Below are positions 41,198 to 50,428 of a stretch of DNA of 63,977 bases, piece by piece. Within the stretch, counting starts at the first letter, position 1; every line of letters starts with the position of its first letter. Where the stretch lies: assembly GCF_037024155.1 (NCBI RefSeq), contig NZ_JAYKTS010000023.1:1-63977 (forward strand). The letters run 5' to 3'. Origin of the DNA: Bacillus sp. 2205SS5-2. Its GTDB lineage: Bacteria; Bacillota; Bacilli; Bacillales; Bacillaceae_K. A program made the translations under genes and the position numbers. The notes under the pieces are model-generated. The model ran no database searches. It saw only the letters and a program-made list of their open reading frames with translations, and was not told the origin of the DNA.

Positions 41198-41991
41198 AGA
41201 AGATAGCGATCGATGCAGGTGGGACGCTTGCGAAAATAACGTATAAGGAAAATGAACATTTCTATTACAAATCATTTCCAGTTGCGGAGTCTGAACAATG
41301 GTTGTCTTGGCTCAATGTGATAGCTAGAGATGCTACTTATATTTTGACGGGTGGAAATGCAAAAAAATTCGCCCGTAAATTAAATCATGTCCATTTCGTA
41401 CCTGAATTTGCAGCGATGGCAGAAGGTGCACGTCTGCTATTAGCTGAGAAAGAAGAAAGAAAACCTCCATTTATATTGGTAAGCATTGGGACTGGGACCT
41501 CTGTATTCTTTGTCGATCATGATGATCAAAAACGGGTTTCGGGTACCGGAATCGGGGGAGGAACTTTGATGGGGTTAGGGAGAGTATTGACTGGAGGTTC
41601 TTCTTTTGAAGAGATAGTAAACTTAGCATCAAGTGGAGAACGTAAAAACAGCGATCTTGTTGTTGCAGACTTGTATGCTCCAGAAATTCCTCCTATCTCT
41701 GGTGATTTAACCGCCAGCAATTTTGAAAAAGCCTCCTCTTACCCGATGTCAATTGAAGATCTTGCCGCAGCTCTCGTAAATATGATTGGTGAAACAATCG
41801 TTTTATTAGCTAATGGAGTAGCGAGGGAATTCAATCAATCGACGATAGTATTTGTGGGATCAACGCTAACACAAAATCAAGCTTTGAAAGAAGTTCTTTC
41901 AAGATTTGAAACCATGCTAAACTACCAAGCTGTCTTTTTAGATAAAGGGGAGTTCGCTGGGGCAAGAGGAGCATTGTCACTAGGGAATTAA
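41194..41991 (+). CDS. coaW: Type II pantothenate kinase
   Basis: 265 residues. MKKIAIDAGGTLAKI is the phosphate-1 loop; the central IGTGTSVFFVDHDD and GTGIGGGTLMGLG form the ATP and substrate site, and FVGSTLTQN the adenosine site. It phosphorylates pantothenate in the first step of coenzyme A synthesis. Type II enzymes are found in staphylococci and several Bacillaceae. Confidence 0.93.
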   Translation: MKKIAIDAGGTLAKITYKENEHFYYKSFPVAESEQWLSWLNVIARDATYILTGGNAKKFARKLNHVHFVPEFAAMAEGARLLLAEKEERKPPFILVSIGTGTSVFFVDHDDQKRVSGTGIGGGTLMGLGRVLTGGSSFEEIVNLASSGERKNSDLVVADLYAPEIPPISGDLTASNFEKASSYPMSIEDLAAALVNMIGETIVLLANGVAREFNQSTIVFVGSTLTQNQALKEVLSRFETMLNYQAVFLDKGEFAGARGALSLGN

Positions 41992-42010
41992 TAATTTCAC
42001 ATTTTGTTCA

Positions 42011-42039
42011 TTGAGTTTGATATGAGGTTAAGATAGTAT
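42011..42039 (+). promoter_or_regulatory. Sigma-A promoter of the SCO1 gene
   Basis: TTGAGT (42011-42016), 17-bp spacer, TAGTAT (42034-42039), 50 bases before the TTG start. Confidence 0.55.
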
Positions 42040-42089
42040 ATAAGGAATGAAACCAGAGACCAAGTTGTCTTTTGGAGGAGGTAAGGGAT

Positions 42090-42698
42090 TTGATAAGTAC
42101 ATTTAAGAAAATTAGTATTATCACTATAGCATGTTTGTTTTTTTTAGCAGGCTGCAGCAATGGTGATTTTCATCCAGACATGAAAAAGACAATAAATGAT
42201 TTTTCTGTTACCGATCAAAACGGTGAAGCATTTAAAAGGGAAGATTTGAACGGGAAGGTAACACTTTCGGACTTTATCTTTACGAATTGCACAACGGTTT
42301 GCCCGCCGATGACGTTTAATATGGCCAAAATTCAAGACATGTTAGTGAAAGACGACGTCACTAATTTTCAGATTGCTTCCTTTAGTGTGGATCCCGCTGT
42401 GGATTCTCCTGACATTTTGAAAGAGTATATTTCGAAGTATGATGCGAACGAGGACAGCTGGCGTCTTCTAACTGGATATGACCAAGCATGGGTATCTCAG
42501 CTAGCGTTAGAATCATTTCAAACAATCGTCCAAGATGATCCGGAATCTGATCAAGTCATACATGCCACTCGATTTTATCTAATTGACCAAAACGGAACGA
42601 TCGTGAAAAGCTACCGTGGCGATGATGAAGTAGAATTTGATTTAATTGTTTCTGATGTAAAGCAATTAATTAAATCTGGACCTGTGGATGTCGATTAA
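42090..42698 (+). CDS. SCO1/SenC family copper-binding lipoprotein
   Basis: 202 residues from TTG 42090 (GGAGGAGGTAA upstream). A signal peptide ends in the lipobox LAGC, so it is lipid-anchored outside the membrane. The thioredoxin-like domain has the copper ligands CTTVC and a His in VIHATRFYLID. SCO1 proteins deliver copper to the CuA centre of cytochrome c oxidase. A MITE lies between the stop and the terminator at 42895. Confidence 0.92.
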   Translation: MISTFKKISIITIACLFFLAGCSNGDFHPDMKKTINDFSVTDQNGEAFKREDLNGKVTLSDFIFTNCTTVCPPMTFNMAKIQDMLVKDDVTNFQIASFSVDPAVDSPDILKEYISKYDANEDSWRLLTGYDQAWVSQLALESFQTIVQDDPESDQVIHATRFYLIDQNGTIVKSYRGDDEVEFDLIVSDVKQLIKSGPVDVD

Positions 42699-42725
42699 TT
42701 ATAAGTGATATAATTTGTTCATGAA

Positions 42726-42888
42726 GGCTAGGTTCGTATCCAATGTTGCTATTTAGTCTAATTTTAAATGAAATTCTCCATTTTACTAGTGATTGACATC
42801 AAAAATAGACTGGAAAATGACCCGGAAATAATGCTATATCATCGTTTATATTCTGGTTCAAAACATAACAACCTTTGCGAAGATGGCC
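42726..42888. mobile_element. MITE-like element, family A
   Basis: 163 bp with ends GGCT... and ...GGCC, containing the family A core (CTCCATTTTACT, ATCAAAAATAGAC, CAACCTTTGCGAAGA). Flanked by TTCATGAA (42718-42725) and TTCTTGAA (42889-42896), 7 of 8 matching, as expected for a target duplication. Confidence 0.75.
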
Positions 42889-42894
42889 TTCTTG

Positions 42895-42920
42895 AAAAAA
42901 CACCATTGCTGGTGTTTTTT
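42895..42920 (+). terminator. Terminator of the SCO1 gene
   Basis: AAAAAACACCA-TTGC-TGGTGTTTTTT. A MITE has been inserted between gene and terminator. Symmetrical T/A runs make it potentially bidirectional. Confidence 0.85.
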
Positions 42921-43007
42921 CTTTTTATCATTTAGAAAGATAGTTATATATGTATACTAGCCCCAGGCATCTCCACGTTTCTATCTAATGATTCTCAAAT
43001 TGATTAA

Positions 43008-43496
43008 TTAGGTCCTATCATACTTTTTCACCATCTCATAAAGCAGAGCGGTAGAGGTCAGCACAACAAGAAAAACAGGGACAGAGTACCATAAAACATA
43101 GCCGTGCTGATAGTGAATCGCTCCTACTGATGTTGATAATTTCTCCATTAATAGTCCAGTCATGGTCCATCCCAAAATATATAGTACGATTGATGTACGA
43201 GAATGGAGAAATTTTTCATATAAATAAATAAAAAAATAGCTAAACGGTGCGAAAGCGAAATAAGAGAGTAGGTCGGTTAGCTCATACGAATTAACGTCAT
43301 TAACTTTGTAAAAATCTATCAGACCTCCGCCAATGGTAAAGTCAAATATCGTGGAAATCGCAAACCCCCAGACAAGAAATAAAAGTGTTGTCGCCTTTGG
43401 CAACACGGACGGAACGATAACATAAGCAGTGAATCCTATGAATAGAAGTAGCATCACATATATTTCATTTAAATTGAAATTCTCCCATAATATCAT
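43008..43496 (-). CDS. Membrane protein, second of a pair
   Basis: 162 residues from ATG 43496 on the minus strand (GAGAGGTGA upstream; frame open further without a site). Five to six membrane segments (MLLLFIGFTAYVIVPSVLP, TLLFLVWGFAISTIFDF, SIVLYILGWTMTGLLM, WYSVPVFLVVLTSTALLY). The arrangement resembles the CBO0543-type membrane proteins of Bacillales, often in tandem. Its start overlaps the stop of the upstream gene. Confidence 0.7.
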   Translation of the reverse strand: MILWENFNLNEIYVMLLLFIGFTAYVIVPSVLPKATTLLFLVWGFAISTIFDFTIGGGLIDFYKVNDVNSYELTDLLSYFAFAPFSYFFIYLYEKFLHSRTSIVLYILGWTMTGLLMEKLSTSVGAIHYQHGYVLWYSVPVFLVVLTSTALLYEMVKKYDRT

Positions 43497-43966
43497 ACTG
43501 ATTTCACCTCTCCTTGACGAGCAGGGTGGATGAGACGATAACTTCCATTTGCGATGAAAAGGAGACTGACAAAATAAAGGCAATCATAAAGATAGGTCCA
43601 ATTTTCATAGGTAACAAGATGCATGTGAACAACGAGTCCGCTTGTCACAACTAAAAAGAAAATGAATCCTCCGGCCACTATGAATTTTAATAGCGTTCGA
43701 TTGAAGCCCTTCATTAAATTGATTGAAATCAGAATGATTAAAGGCAATAAGAGAATTCGGTGAAAAAGAAGGGCCACAAAAACAATGGGTTCTTTCGTGC
43801 TTTTAATCCACTTAAATTCCTCTCCTATAATCCATGAAAAATTAATATTCACTATTAGAACGACTAAATAGATAAAGGTGTATTCTAGAAAAGAAAGCTT
43901 GTTTTTCATTAAAAAAAGTATGGCGAAGGCTATCCAAGTCAAAAAGAAGAAAGTGGCAAAGGCCAT
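43493..43966 (-). CDS. Membrane protein, first of a pair
   Basis: 157 residues, minus strand, about five membrane segments (FATFFFLTWIAFAILFLMKN; FIYLVVLIVNINFSWII; LLLPLIILISINLM; FIVAGGFIFFLVVTSGLVV). Translationally coupled to the following gene by a 4-base overlap. Likely related to its neighbour by function; no known activity. Confidence 0.7.
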   Translation of the reverse strand: MAFATFFFLTWIAFAILFLMKNKLSFLEYTFIYLVVLIVNINFSWIIGEEFKWIKSTKEPIVFVALLFHRILLLPLIILISINLMKGFNRTLLKFIVAGGFIFFLVVTSGLVVHMHLVTYENWTYLYDCLYFVSLLFIANGSYRLIHPARQGEVKSV

Positions 43967-44028
43967 AGTATCACTCCTAGAGTTTTCCTACTAATTACTA
44001 TGTTCATCTGAATAAGAATTATTCTTTA

Positions 44029-44194
44029 ATAAAAGTTCGTATTTTTACATTGAGGGTATTTCAGCAAATTTTCGATTGATTCCTCCATTTCCCTGCTGAC
44101 TATCAGCAAAAACAGACGAAAAGATGCCTATAGACTATTCTTATTAGCAGAATAAATATTCCTGAGAAAAGCAACAATCTTTGCAGAAACAGTT
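44029..44194. mobile_element. Degenerate MITE-like element, family A
   Basis: Retains TTCGATTGATTCCTCCATT, ATCAGCAAAAACAGACGAAA and GAAAAGCAACAATCTTTGC in the family order, but both ends have decayed (AAAAGTTCGT and AACAGTTT). An old copy. The rest of the gap 43967-44435 holds no gene I can support. Confidence 0.55.
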
Positions 44195-44435
44195 TTTATA
44201 TAAGAATTGAATAGATTTTTGGGAGTTAGATAAGTGTTTAGGTCTAGGTACCTATGCTTTGCTACCGAAAAGTGAAAAAATTAAAGGAGTTTTCACGAAA
44301 AAATTATTGAGAAAAAAGGAAAATGGTAAGAAAGAGCGAATTGATAATTATGAGGTAGAGGTATTAGGAATATCCTTCAAAAGGTGAGGGGAGAGATCCC
44401 AGTTTATTCTTGGTAAATCGAAAGGGAGGGATTGG

Positions 44436-44681
44436 ATGAGTTTTCTCGTAGGCTTACTTGTGTCGACCGTTATCTTTTTTGCCATGAAGAGCTGTTTAGA
44501 ATTTTGGCGAAACATATTATTGGTTCGGAGATATGTTCCTGGTAATTACATTCGCTCTCAATCGGTTATTGGATTAGGAAATGATCTTCAGCAGGTGAAA
44601 GGCTCCGTGCTAATAACGTATTTATCATTAGTGATTGCGGGAGTTTCATTTATCCTATTTCAAATATTCTTCCGGTTATAA
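44436..44681 (+). CDS. Small membrane protein
   Basis: 81 residues with AAAGGGAGG upstream. N-terminal (FLVGLLVSTVIFFAMKSC) and C-terminal (VLITYLSLVIAGVSFILFQI) membrane segments flank a basic loop with YVPGNYIRSQSVIGLG. No family is recognised. Followed by a terminator at 44710. Confidence 0.7.
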   Translation: MSFLVGLLVSTVIFFAMKSCLEFWRNILLVRRYVPGNYIRSQSVIGLGNDLQQVKGSVLITYLSLVIAGVSFILFQIFFRL

Positions 44682-44709
44682 TTTATAAGGAAACAAATAT
44701 TTATTCTTC

Positions 44710-44733
44710 AAGTCCTTTTATAGGACTTTTTTT
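44710..44733 (+). terminator. Intrinsic terminator
   Basis: AAGTCC-TTTTATA-GGACTT followed by TTTTT. Confidence 0.8.
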
Positions 44734-44793
44734 AAGCGGAAATATTCTATTGATTGAGTCAATTTCATCAGGTCATTAACTATCCAAAGCATG

Positions 44794-44835
44794 CCAACAT
44801 ATAGTTGAAGACGGTTTAATTCAACTACATGTTGG
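44794..44835. repeat. 16-bp inverted repeat
   Basis: Positions 44794-44809 (CCAACATATAGTTGAA) and 44820-44835 pair at 15 of 16 positions around a 10-base loop. There is no U tail and no adjacent gene start, so it is neither a clear terminator nor a leader. Confidence 0.6.
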
Positions 44836-44909
44836 ATCCTACTGGCGATATATAGGCTTTATGAAATTGAGTAGAAGAGTCGATCTTATTGTTATTTGAT
44901 CTTAAATTT

Positions 44910-45069
44910 AGTTTTTTTCGCAAAGTTTGTTGCTTTTCGTATCCGTTAATCATTTATGATATAGTTTTGTTCCGGGCATCATTTCGTCTGTTTTTGATGG
45001 AATCAACTGTGAAATGGAGGATGCAGTCAAAAATCTGCTGAAATAGCCCCAATGTATAAAAGAAGAGCA
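44910..45069. mobile_element. MITE-like element, family A
   Basis: 160 bp, the same length as other A copies. Reads TTTTTCGCAAAGTTTGTTGC, GGGCATCATTTCGTCTG, TTTTTGATGGAATCAAC, GAAATGGAGGAT, then GAAATAGCCCCAATG. Ends are slightly decayed (AGTT/AGCA). Flanks TTAAATTT and TTAATTTA are similar. Confidence 0.7.
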
Positions 45070-45207
45070 TTAATTTATGAACGAATGGGTGTTAAAGAAG
45101 AAAGTAAGTCTTTTTTAGGTATATACCTTAGTACCAAATGAAGTAATATTTGGTGAATAGAATATTATGATTGATTTCAATCACTTATATTATGAGGAGG
45201 TAGGAAA

Positions 45208-45666
45208 ATGCGAGATATTTTTCAAGAAAGTGTCATCATTCATCTAGACCCAGATGTAGTTTGGAGTTATTTTATTGATATGGAAAAAAATGCTCCTGAA
45301 TGGATGGCTGGTATTTCTTCGATTGAAAAAACAACAAGTGGACCTATTCAAGAAGGTACCATTTTTACCTTTCATACCAGGGGCAAGGATCATGTAACCA
45401 AAGTGACCGAATATGTGCAAAATAATAAGGTGACCTTGACTTCGAAGCAAGGAAATTTCCAAGCCGACTATACATATCATTTTTCTGCAGAAAATCGGAA
45501 TACAGTCGTTACCTTGCATGTGAAGTGCAAGGCAAAGGGAATGTCAAAACTCTTAACACCAATTATCTCTGCTGCAATCAAAAAAACGGATGGACGGCAG
45601 CTAGAACAGTTACAATCAGCCTTAGCAAAAAGAGTAAATGAAACTAAGGGTGGCCACCCATTGTAG
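45208..45666 (+). CDS. SRPBCC (START-like) family protein
   Basis: 152 residues with GAGGAGG upstream. The pattern FQESVIIHLDPDVVWSYFID, EWMAGISSIE and a final long helix (GRQLEQLQSALAKRV) fits the polyketide cyclase/SRPBCC ligand-binding fold. The ligand is unknown. It precedes the MMPL exporter but is separated from it by about 150 bases. Confidence 0.8.
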   Translation: MRDIFQESVIIHLDPDVVWSYFIDMEKNAPEWMAGISSIEKTTSGPIQEGTIFTFHTRGKDHVTKVTEYVQNNKVTLTSKQGNFQADYTYHFSAENRNTVVTLHVKCKAKGMSKLLTPIISAAIKKTDGRQLEQLQSALAKRVNETKGGHPL

Positions 45667-45820
45667 TGGGGTCACTCTAGGTTTTTACATATCTAGAATA
45701 AACAGAGTAGATTTTCAAAGAGAATCGTTAAGGTTAGAGGAAATAATTTAATTCTATTGCTCCTTATTCATTGCATTCTTTTCTAATTTCATTAAGATAG
45801 AGATGTAGGGAGTGAATAAT

Positions 45821-47998
45821 ATGAACCGGTTTGGTCGTATGATGTATCGATATCGAAAATGGATGATTGTTCTCTGGGTACTCATGATTGGTTTTTTTGC
45901 TTTTTTTGCCATGAAACTACCTTCTGTACTCAGTGGAAACGGATTTGAATATGATGGTGAATTTAAGCAAACAATGACTGTCCTTGAGAAAGATTTTGGT
46001 CAATACGCTTCTTCCATCATTGTTCTTTTTGAAAATGAGCAACAGCTATCAGAGGAAGAGTTTGGACGGAGCATTACTTCGACGTTATCTACACTAGGAG
46101 AAAATGAGCAAGTAGAAAAAGTCGTGACTCCTTTTATGCAGGAAGGTATGAAAAATGAGAATTTTGCTTATGGTTTACTCCTGTTTAATGAAGTACCAGG
46201 TGAATTGACGAATACTATTGAAGAGTTATCAGAAACACTAACGTCGGTTAGCCAGGTTAAGGTGAGTATGACTGGGGAGCCGGTAATTGTTAAGGATCTA
46301 AATGAAGCCAGTCAAGAAGATTTAGCTAAAGCTGAAACCATTGGACTGCCAATTGCCCTGCTCGTCTTAATCTTAGCATTTGGTGGTTTAGTAGCAGCAA
46401 GTATCCCGCTTGTGATTGGGGTCATTTCAATCTTGATGACGATGGGGATTGTGTATTTTTTCAGTTATGCTACCGATTTATCGATTTTTATTTTAAATAT
46501 TGTGCCAATGATAGGTTTGGCCTTAAGTATTGATTTTGCGTTGCTTTTAATTAATCGATTTAAAGAAGAAATTCAAACAAAGTCAACTGAAGAAGCGATT
46601 CAGGTAACGATAGCTACAGCAGGGCGTTCCATCATTTTTTCAGGTTTATGTGTATTTATTGGTTTATTTGGATTAATGTTTATTCAAATCGATATATTTC
46701 AAAACGTGGGCTTAGGGGGGATGACGGTCGTTTTAGTATCTGTGCTAGCTGCACTCACCTTTTTACCGGCGATATTATCGATGGTCGGCCCGAAAATTAA
46801 TGCTCTTCGCATCTTTAAATTAAAAGATGGATCGAGTACGTGGGAAAGGTTTGCGAAAGTTGTTATGAAGAGACCAATCGTGATGGCACTCCTGTCTTTA
46901 GCCGTCCTTGTTACGGCATTAATTCCTCTCCGCGAGATGAATTTAGCTATTCCATCAACCAATGCCCTACCGGAAAACTATGAATCCCGTACAGCCTTTG
47001 AAACGTTTGAACAGGAGTTCATTGATGAGAATAAACGTGTAGAGAAACAGGTTGAAATCGTGGCCGAGGGTAACGGAGAAATGCTTTCGCTTGCCAATCT
47101 TGAAATGTTACAAGCATTGATTTCAGAATTTGAAAAGGATCCTTTAGTTCAGACGGTCGAATCACCGTTTTCTCTAGCAAATATTGCTGATGCTGAAACC
47201 TTCGTTTCCGTAAGCCAGCAAGTAGAAAATAATCCGTTAACCCCTATTTTAGATAATTATTTTTCAGAAGATAAAGTGTTATTGAGTGTCTACTTAGACC
47301 CCAATATTGAAAAAGAAGAAGGGTACGAATGGGTGAAAAAGTGGTCTGAAAAAAACAGCGAGTTTGATCTTCTCTTTGGTGGGCAGCTTAAATTCGAACA
47401 AGAAATATTCCAAGAAATATTTGATAAGGCGCCTTATGGACTCGCGCTAATTCTAATTTCAACTTTTATCATCTTAGCAGTCGCGTTTCGTTCGCTGATT
47501 ATTCCGCTAAAAGCGATTATCATGAATATTTTGAGCTTAAGCGCGACGTTCGGAATGATTGTGTGGATTTTCCAAGGTGGTCATTTTGGATTACCTTCTG
47601 TAGATATTGCTTTAGTTCTCCCTGTGTTTGTATTTAGCTTAGTTTTCGGTTTATCGATGGATTATGAGGTCTTTTTGATTTCCCGAATTCATGAGGTGTA
47701 TTTAGAAACCCAAAATAATGATGAAGCGATTATTAAAGGCTTAACGTCAACGAGTAAAATTATTACCTCTGCAGCCGCCATCATGATTGTCGTAACCGGT
47801 GCGTTTGCTTTTACAGGGGTAATGCCAGTTAAGCAAATGGGTGTCGGGATTGCACTAGCAATCTTTATCGATGCAACGATTGTTCGAATGATATTGGTTC
47901 CAGCTCTAATGAAATTACTTGGCAATTGGAATTGGTGGTTTTTCGGATTTAAATTCAATCAATCCGAGAAAGTGAAGCTGAAAGAGGCATCTGAATAG
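45821..47998 (+). CDS. MMPL/RND family transporter, YdfJ-like
   Basis: About 725 residues from ATG 45821 (AGGGA 9 bases upstream; GTG 45812 is possible). Twelve membrane segments in two repeats, each with a large outside loop (residues about 35-160 and 385-540). Motifs include ASIPLVIGVISILMTMG, SIDFALLLINRFKEE and LSMDYEVFLISRIHE with the coupling Asp. Length matches B. subtilis YdfJ. Substrate unknown; lipids or hydrophobic compounds are typical. Confidence 0.9.
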   Translation: MNRFGRMMYRYRKWMIVLWVLMIGFFAFFAMKLPSVLSGNGFEYDGEFKQTMTVLEKDFGQYASSIIVLFENEQQLSEEEFGRSITSTLSTLGENEQVEKVVTPFMQEGMKNENFAYGLLLFNEVPGELTNTIEELSETLTSVSQVKVSMTGEPVIVKDLNEASQEDLAKAETIGLPIALLVLILAFGGLVAASIPLVIGVISILMTMGIVYFFSYATDLSIFILNIVPMIGLALSIDFALLLINRFKEEIQTKSTEEAIQVTIATAGRSIIFSGLCVFIGLFGLMFIQIDIFQNVGLGGMTVVLVSVLAALTFLPAILSMVGPKINALRIFKLKDGSSTWERFAKVVMKRPIVMALLSLAVLVTALIPLREMNLAIPSTNALPENYESRTAFETFEQEFIDENKRVEKQVEIVAEGNGEMLSLANLEMLQALISEFEKDPLVQTVESPFSLANIADAETFVSVSQQVENNPLTPILDNYFSEDKVLLSVYLDPNIEKEEGYEWVKKWSEKNSEFDLLFGGQLKFEQEIFQEIFDKAPYGLALILISTFIILAVAFRSLIIPLKAIIMNILSLSATFGMIVWIFQGGHFGLPSVDIALVLPVFVFSLVFGLSMDYEVFLISRIHEVYLETQNNDEAIIKGLTSTSKIITSAAAIMIVVTGAFAFTGVMPVKQMGVGIALAIFIDATIVRMILVPALMKLLGNWNWWFFGFKFNQSEKVKLKEASE

Positions 47999-48045
47999 AA
48001 ACAGGTTCGAATAGTCCTGACTGCTGACACCCCATCCATTTAGCA

Positions 48046-48087
48046 GACAAAAACGCACGGTGCATTTAAGCATGGTGCGTTTTTGTC
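48046..48087 (+). terminator. Terminator of the MMPL gene
   Basis: GACAAAAACGCAC pairs perfectly with GTGCGTTTTTGTC, with T-rich sequence inside the stem end. Confidence 0.75.
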
Positions 48088-48301
48088 ATTATATCAAATG
48101 TTATTCAACTAATATGACAGGTACTCACCATGGTGTAGCATAAAAAGGGGAACACTTCTCCTTTTTCTCCTTTTCTCCAGATTAGGTCTATTGATAATAG
48201 TTCTTCAAATGAGGTGAGTATTCAATATGTTTACTAATTATTTCAGTATTTTTTTTCCCCAGGATTGACGTATCTGAGGTAAATATCAATCCTTTTAATA
48301 A

Positions 48302-48482
48302 GGCTGTTTTCGCAAAGATTGTGGCTTTTCGAATAAGAAGGAATCCTTGACTTGTATGACTTCGTGCTCTCTTCCTAATGAAAAATTCTTCATTTCTAGA
48401 TAAAAAGGAAGAGATCAATCGAAAAAAACCAACTGCATGTATTTTCTTTGTGTCAAGAGCAACAAAGTATATGAAAAGAGCC
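48302..48482. mobile_element. MITE-like element, family B
   Basis: 181 bp, GGCTGTTTTCGCAAAGATTG at the left and AAAAGAGCC at the right. The core has TATGACTTCGTGCTC and TCTAGATAAAAAGGAAG. The flanks TTTAATAA (48294-48301) and TTTAATAA (48483-48490) are identical 8-bp target duplications. Confidence 0.85.
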
Positions 48483-48490
48483 TTTAATAA

Positions 48491-48652
48491 AGCTTCTTCT
48501 CATATACATTGCGGCTAATTCATCTGATGTTTGATTAAAATCTCCATTTCATATTTGATTTCAATCAAAATAAGACGAAATTGTGCTCAAAACAAACCTA
48601 TATCATAGATAATCAACGGATCCGAAAAGTCACAAACTTTGCGAAAACTACC
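48491..48652. mobile_element. MITE-like element, family A, abutting a B copy
   Basis: 162 bp from AGCTTCTTCTCATATACATT to TTGCGAAAACTACC, starting directly after the right duplication of the neighbouring B element. Right flank TTAATAAT overlaps in sequence with TTTAATAA, so the two insertions share a target region. Confidence 0.7.
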
Positions 48653-48729
48653 TTAATAATTGTTTAGGCAGTGGAGCATTTTAATAGAAGAAGGAGAATA
48701 CTCACTCATAATGATTAAAGGATGGTAGG

Positions 48730-49212
48730 ATGAATAGTAAGAAATTATTGTCTTTAAGTATATTACTTATTCCTTGGTTCACTGTTCCCCTAATTGGAAG
48801 AAAGACATTTACACGCTATTTACCCGCAACAACTTTTGTCAATTTAATAATCAGTTTAGTTAGTGTTATTGCAGAGAAGAAGAAATTATGGAGAGTGAAA
48901 AATCCAATTTTCGCCTACACAGCTGTGGATTTCTCGTTCTTATTAGGCCTGTATTTTATTACAACGATTTGGGTGTTTAAATTATCTTATGGAAATTTCA
49001 AACTGTATTTAGTTCTCAATGTTTTATTGGACTATATTCTTTCTTTTCCTCTCGTTCGTTTTTTTACTAAAGTAGGTGTGTTTGAATTCAAAAAAATGAG
49101 ACCAAAACATTTTTTTACTTTTAGTGTATTTTTAGCGATACTAATCTATTGGTATCAGAATATTATCGAAAATACGATCAGATCCCAAGATGGTATAGAA
49201 GAAGTTGAATGA
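48730..49212 (+). CDS. Membrane protein of unknown function
   Basis: 160 residues with AAAGGATGG upstream. Four membrane segments (LLSLSILLIPWFTVPLIG; FVNLIISLVSVIA; FSFLLGLYFITTIWVF; FFTFSVFLAILIYWY) and an acidic tail (DGIEEVE). Resembles the small membrane proteins found in tandem in Bacillaceae, but no family can be fixed. Confidence 0.7.
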   Translation: MNSKKLLSLSILLIPWFTVPLIGRKTFTRYLPATTFVNLIISLVSVIAEKKKLWRVKNPIFAYTAVDFSFLLGLYFITTIWVFKLSYGNFKLYLVLNVLLDYILSFPLVRFFTKVGVFEFKKMRPKHFFTFSVFLAILIYWYQNIIENTIRSQDGIEEVE

Positions 49213-49495
49213 CCTTTAGTCTCTTCGATAGATAAATCATGAAGTTGAATATATCCTGTAAGTCCATTTATTTCTAAGTGATTATTCCCAGATGGTACGG
49301 TCTAAAACTTTCTATACTAGTAACTGCTCCGGAATCGTGGGGAATTTGAAACGGTCCTGATTTTTGATCAAGATGGAAGTGAAAGGGAAGTTTTTTGAGA
49401 ATTCATTATTTTTTTCAAATTGAATAGATAAACATTGACGAATTGAACTCTCTATGATTATTGTAGATAGAAAGCTTTTTCTTAGGGGGAGTTAT

Positions 49496-50230
49496 ATGGA
49501 GTTCAAAGGGTCAAATGCGTATGAAAAAGAGGATTTTTTCAACCAGTATTTACAGAGACGGCATCGAAGCGAGAGTCCGAACCGATTGATTGAAAATCCA
49601 GCGATCTTTGAATTGTTAGAAGGTGTATCAGCAGAGACCATGTTGGATCTAGGCTGTGGAGATGGATCATTAGGGGTAGAATTACTCCAAAATGAAAGGA
49701 CACAATCCTACATAGGAATTGATGGTTCTGAAAAAATGTTGGATGTTGCTAGAAAAAAGCTAGCAAATCTAAGAGGAACCGTTGTTAATGTCTCGATGGA
49801 GGATTACGAGTATCCTGAGAAAACGTATGATCTTGTGACGAGTCAGCTTGCTATTCAGTACATTGAAGATTTTGCGACGTTAGCAAAACGAGTGCACGAA
49901 ACCTTGAAAAAGTCAGGAAAGTTTGTTTTTAGTGTGCAGCATCCCGTGATTACCTCATCCTTTGAGAGTATACAGAGTACCGGAAAACGTGGAAGCTGGT
50001 TGGTTGATGATTATTTTCAGACAGGAGAAAGAATAGAACCATGGATTGGGGAAAGTGTCGTCAAATATCATCGAACAATCGAGCAGTATTTTATGCTTTT
50101 ACAAGAAGCTGGCTTTACGATCGAAGCATTAAAAGAGGGCGCACCGAAAAAAGATCTGTTTGAGGATGAACAGGAATATGAAAGACGGAAGAGGATACCT
50201 CTATTTTTACTGTTTTCTTGTGCGAAATAG
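49496..50230 (+). CDS. Class I SAM-dependent methyltransferase
   Basis: 244 residues from ATG 49496 (AGGGGGAG upstream). Motif I is MLDLGCGDGSLG (about 50-60), the acidic loop IGIDGSEKML follows, and YDLVTSQLAIQYIEDF holds the post-I region. Substrate unknown. The C-terminal end (ERRKRIPLFLLFSCAK) is as in Bacillus small-molecule methyltransferases. Confidence 0.88.
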   Translation: MEFKGSNAYEKEDFFNQYLQRRHRSESPNRLIENPAIFELLEGVSAETMLDLGCGDGSLGVELLQNERTQSYIGIDGSEKMLDVARKKLANLRGTVVNVSMEDYEYPEKTYDLVTSQLAIQYIEDFATLAKRVHETLKKSGKFVFSVQHPVITSSFESIQSTGKRGSWLVDDYFQTGERIEPWIGESVVKYHRTIEQYFMLLQEAGFTIEALKEGAPKKDLFEDEQEYERRKRIPLFLLFSCAK

Positions 50231-50355
50231 ATAGCTGACCAGGGTGCAAATGAGAAAGATGAGGACAGGTGCAACTACGAGAGTGACTACACATGTACAA
50301 GTATGAGTGCATCAAATCGTTCTATTTCTAGGGAATTGTTTAGATAATAAAAAAA

Positions 50356-50396
50356 GAGAGCCGCTGTTTATGTCTTTAACAGCGGTTCTCCTTTTT
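50356..50396. terminator. Bidirectional terminator between convergent genes
   Basis: GAGAGCCGCTGTT with AACAGCGGTTCTC, five T residues to the right and, on the minus strand, seven to the left. Confidence 0.9.
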
Positions 50397-50428
50397 CGAG
50401 GAACGATACATGGCAAGAAACGTGTGTT

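Noticed and set aside
48188-48418. Minus-strand reading frame of 76 codons
   Set aside because: It runs across a family B MITE and has no ribosome binding site; similar frames appear in other copies only because the repeat is open.
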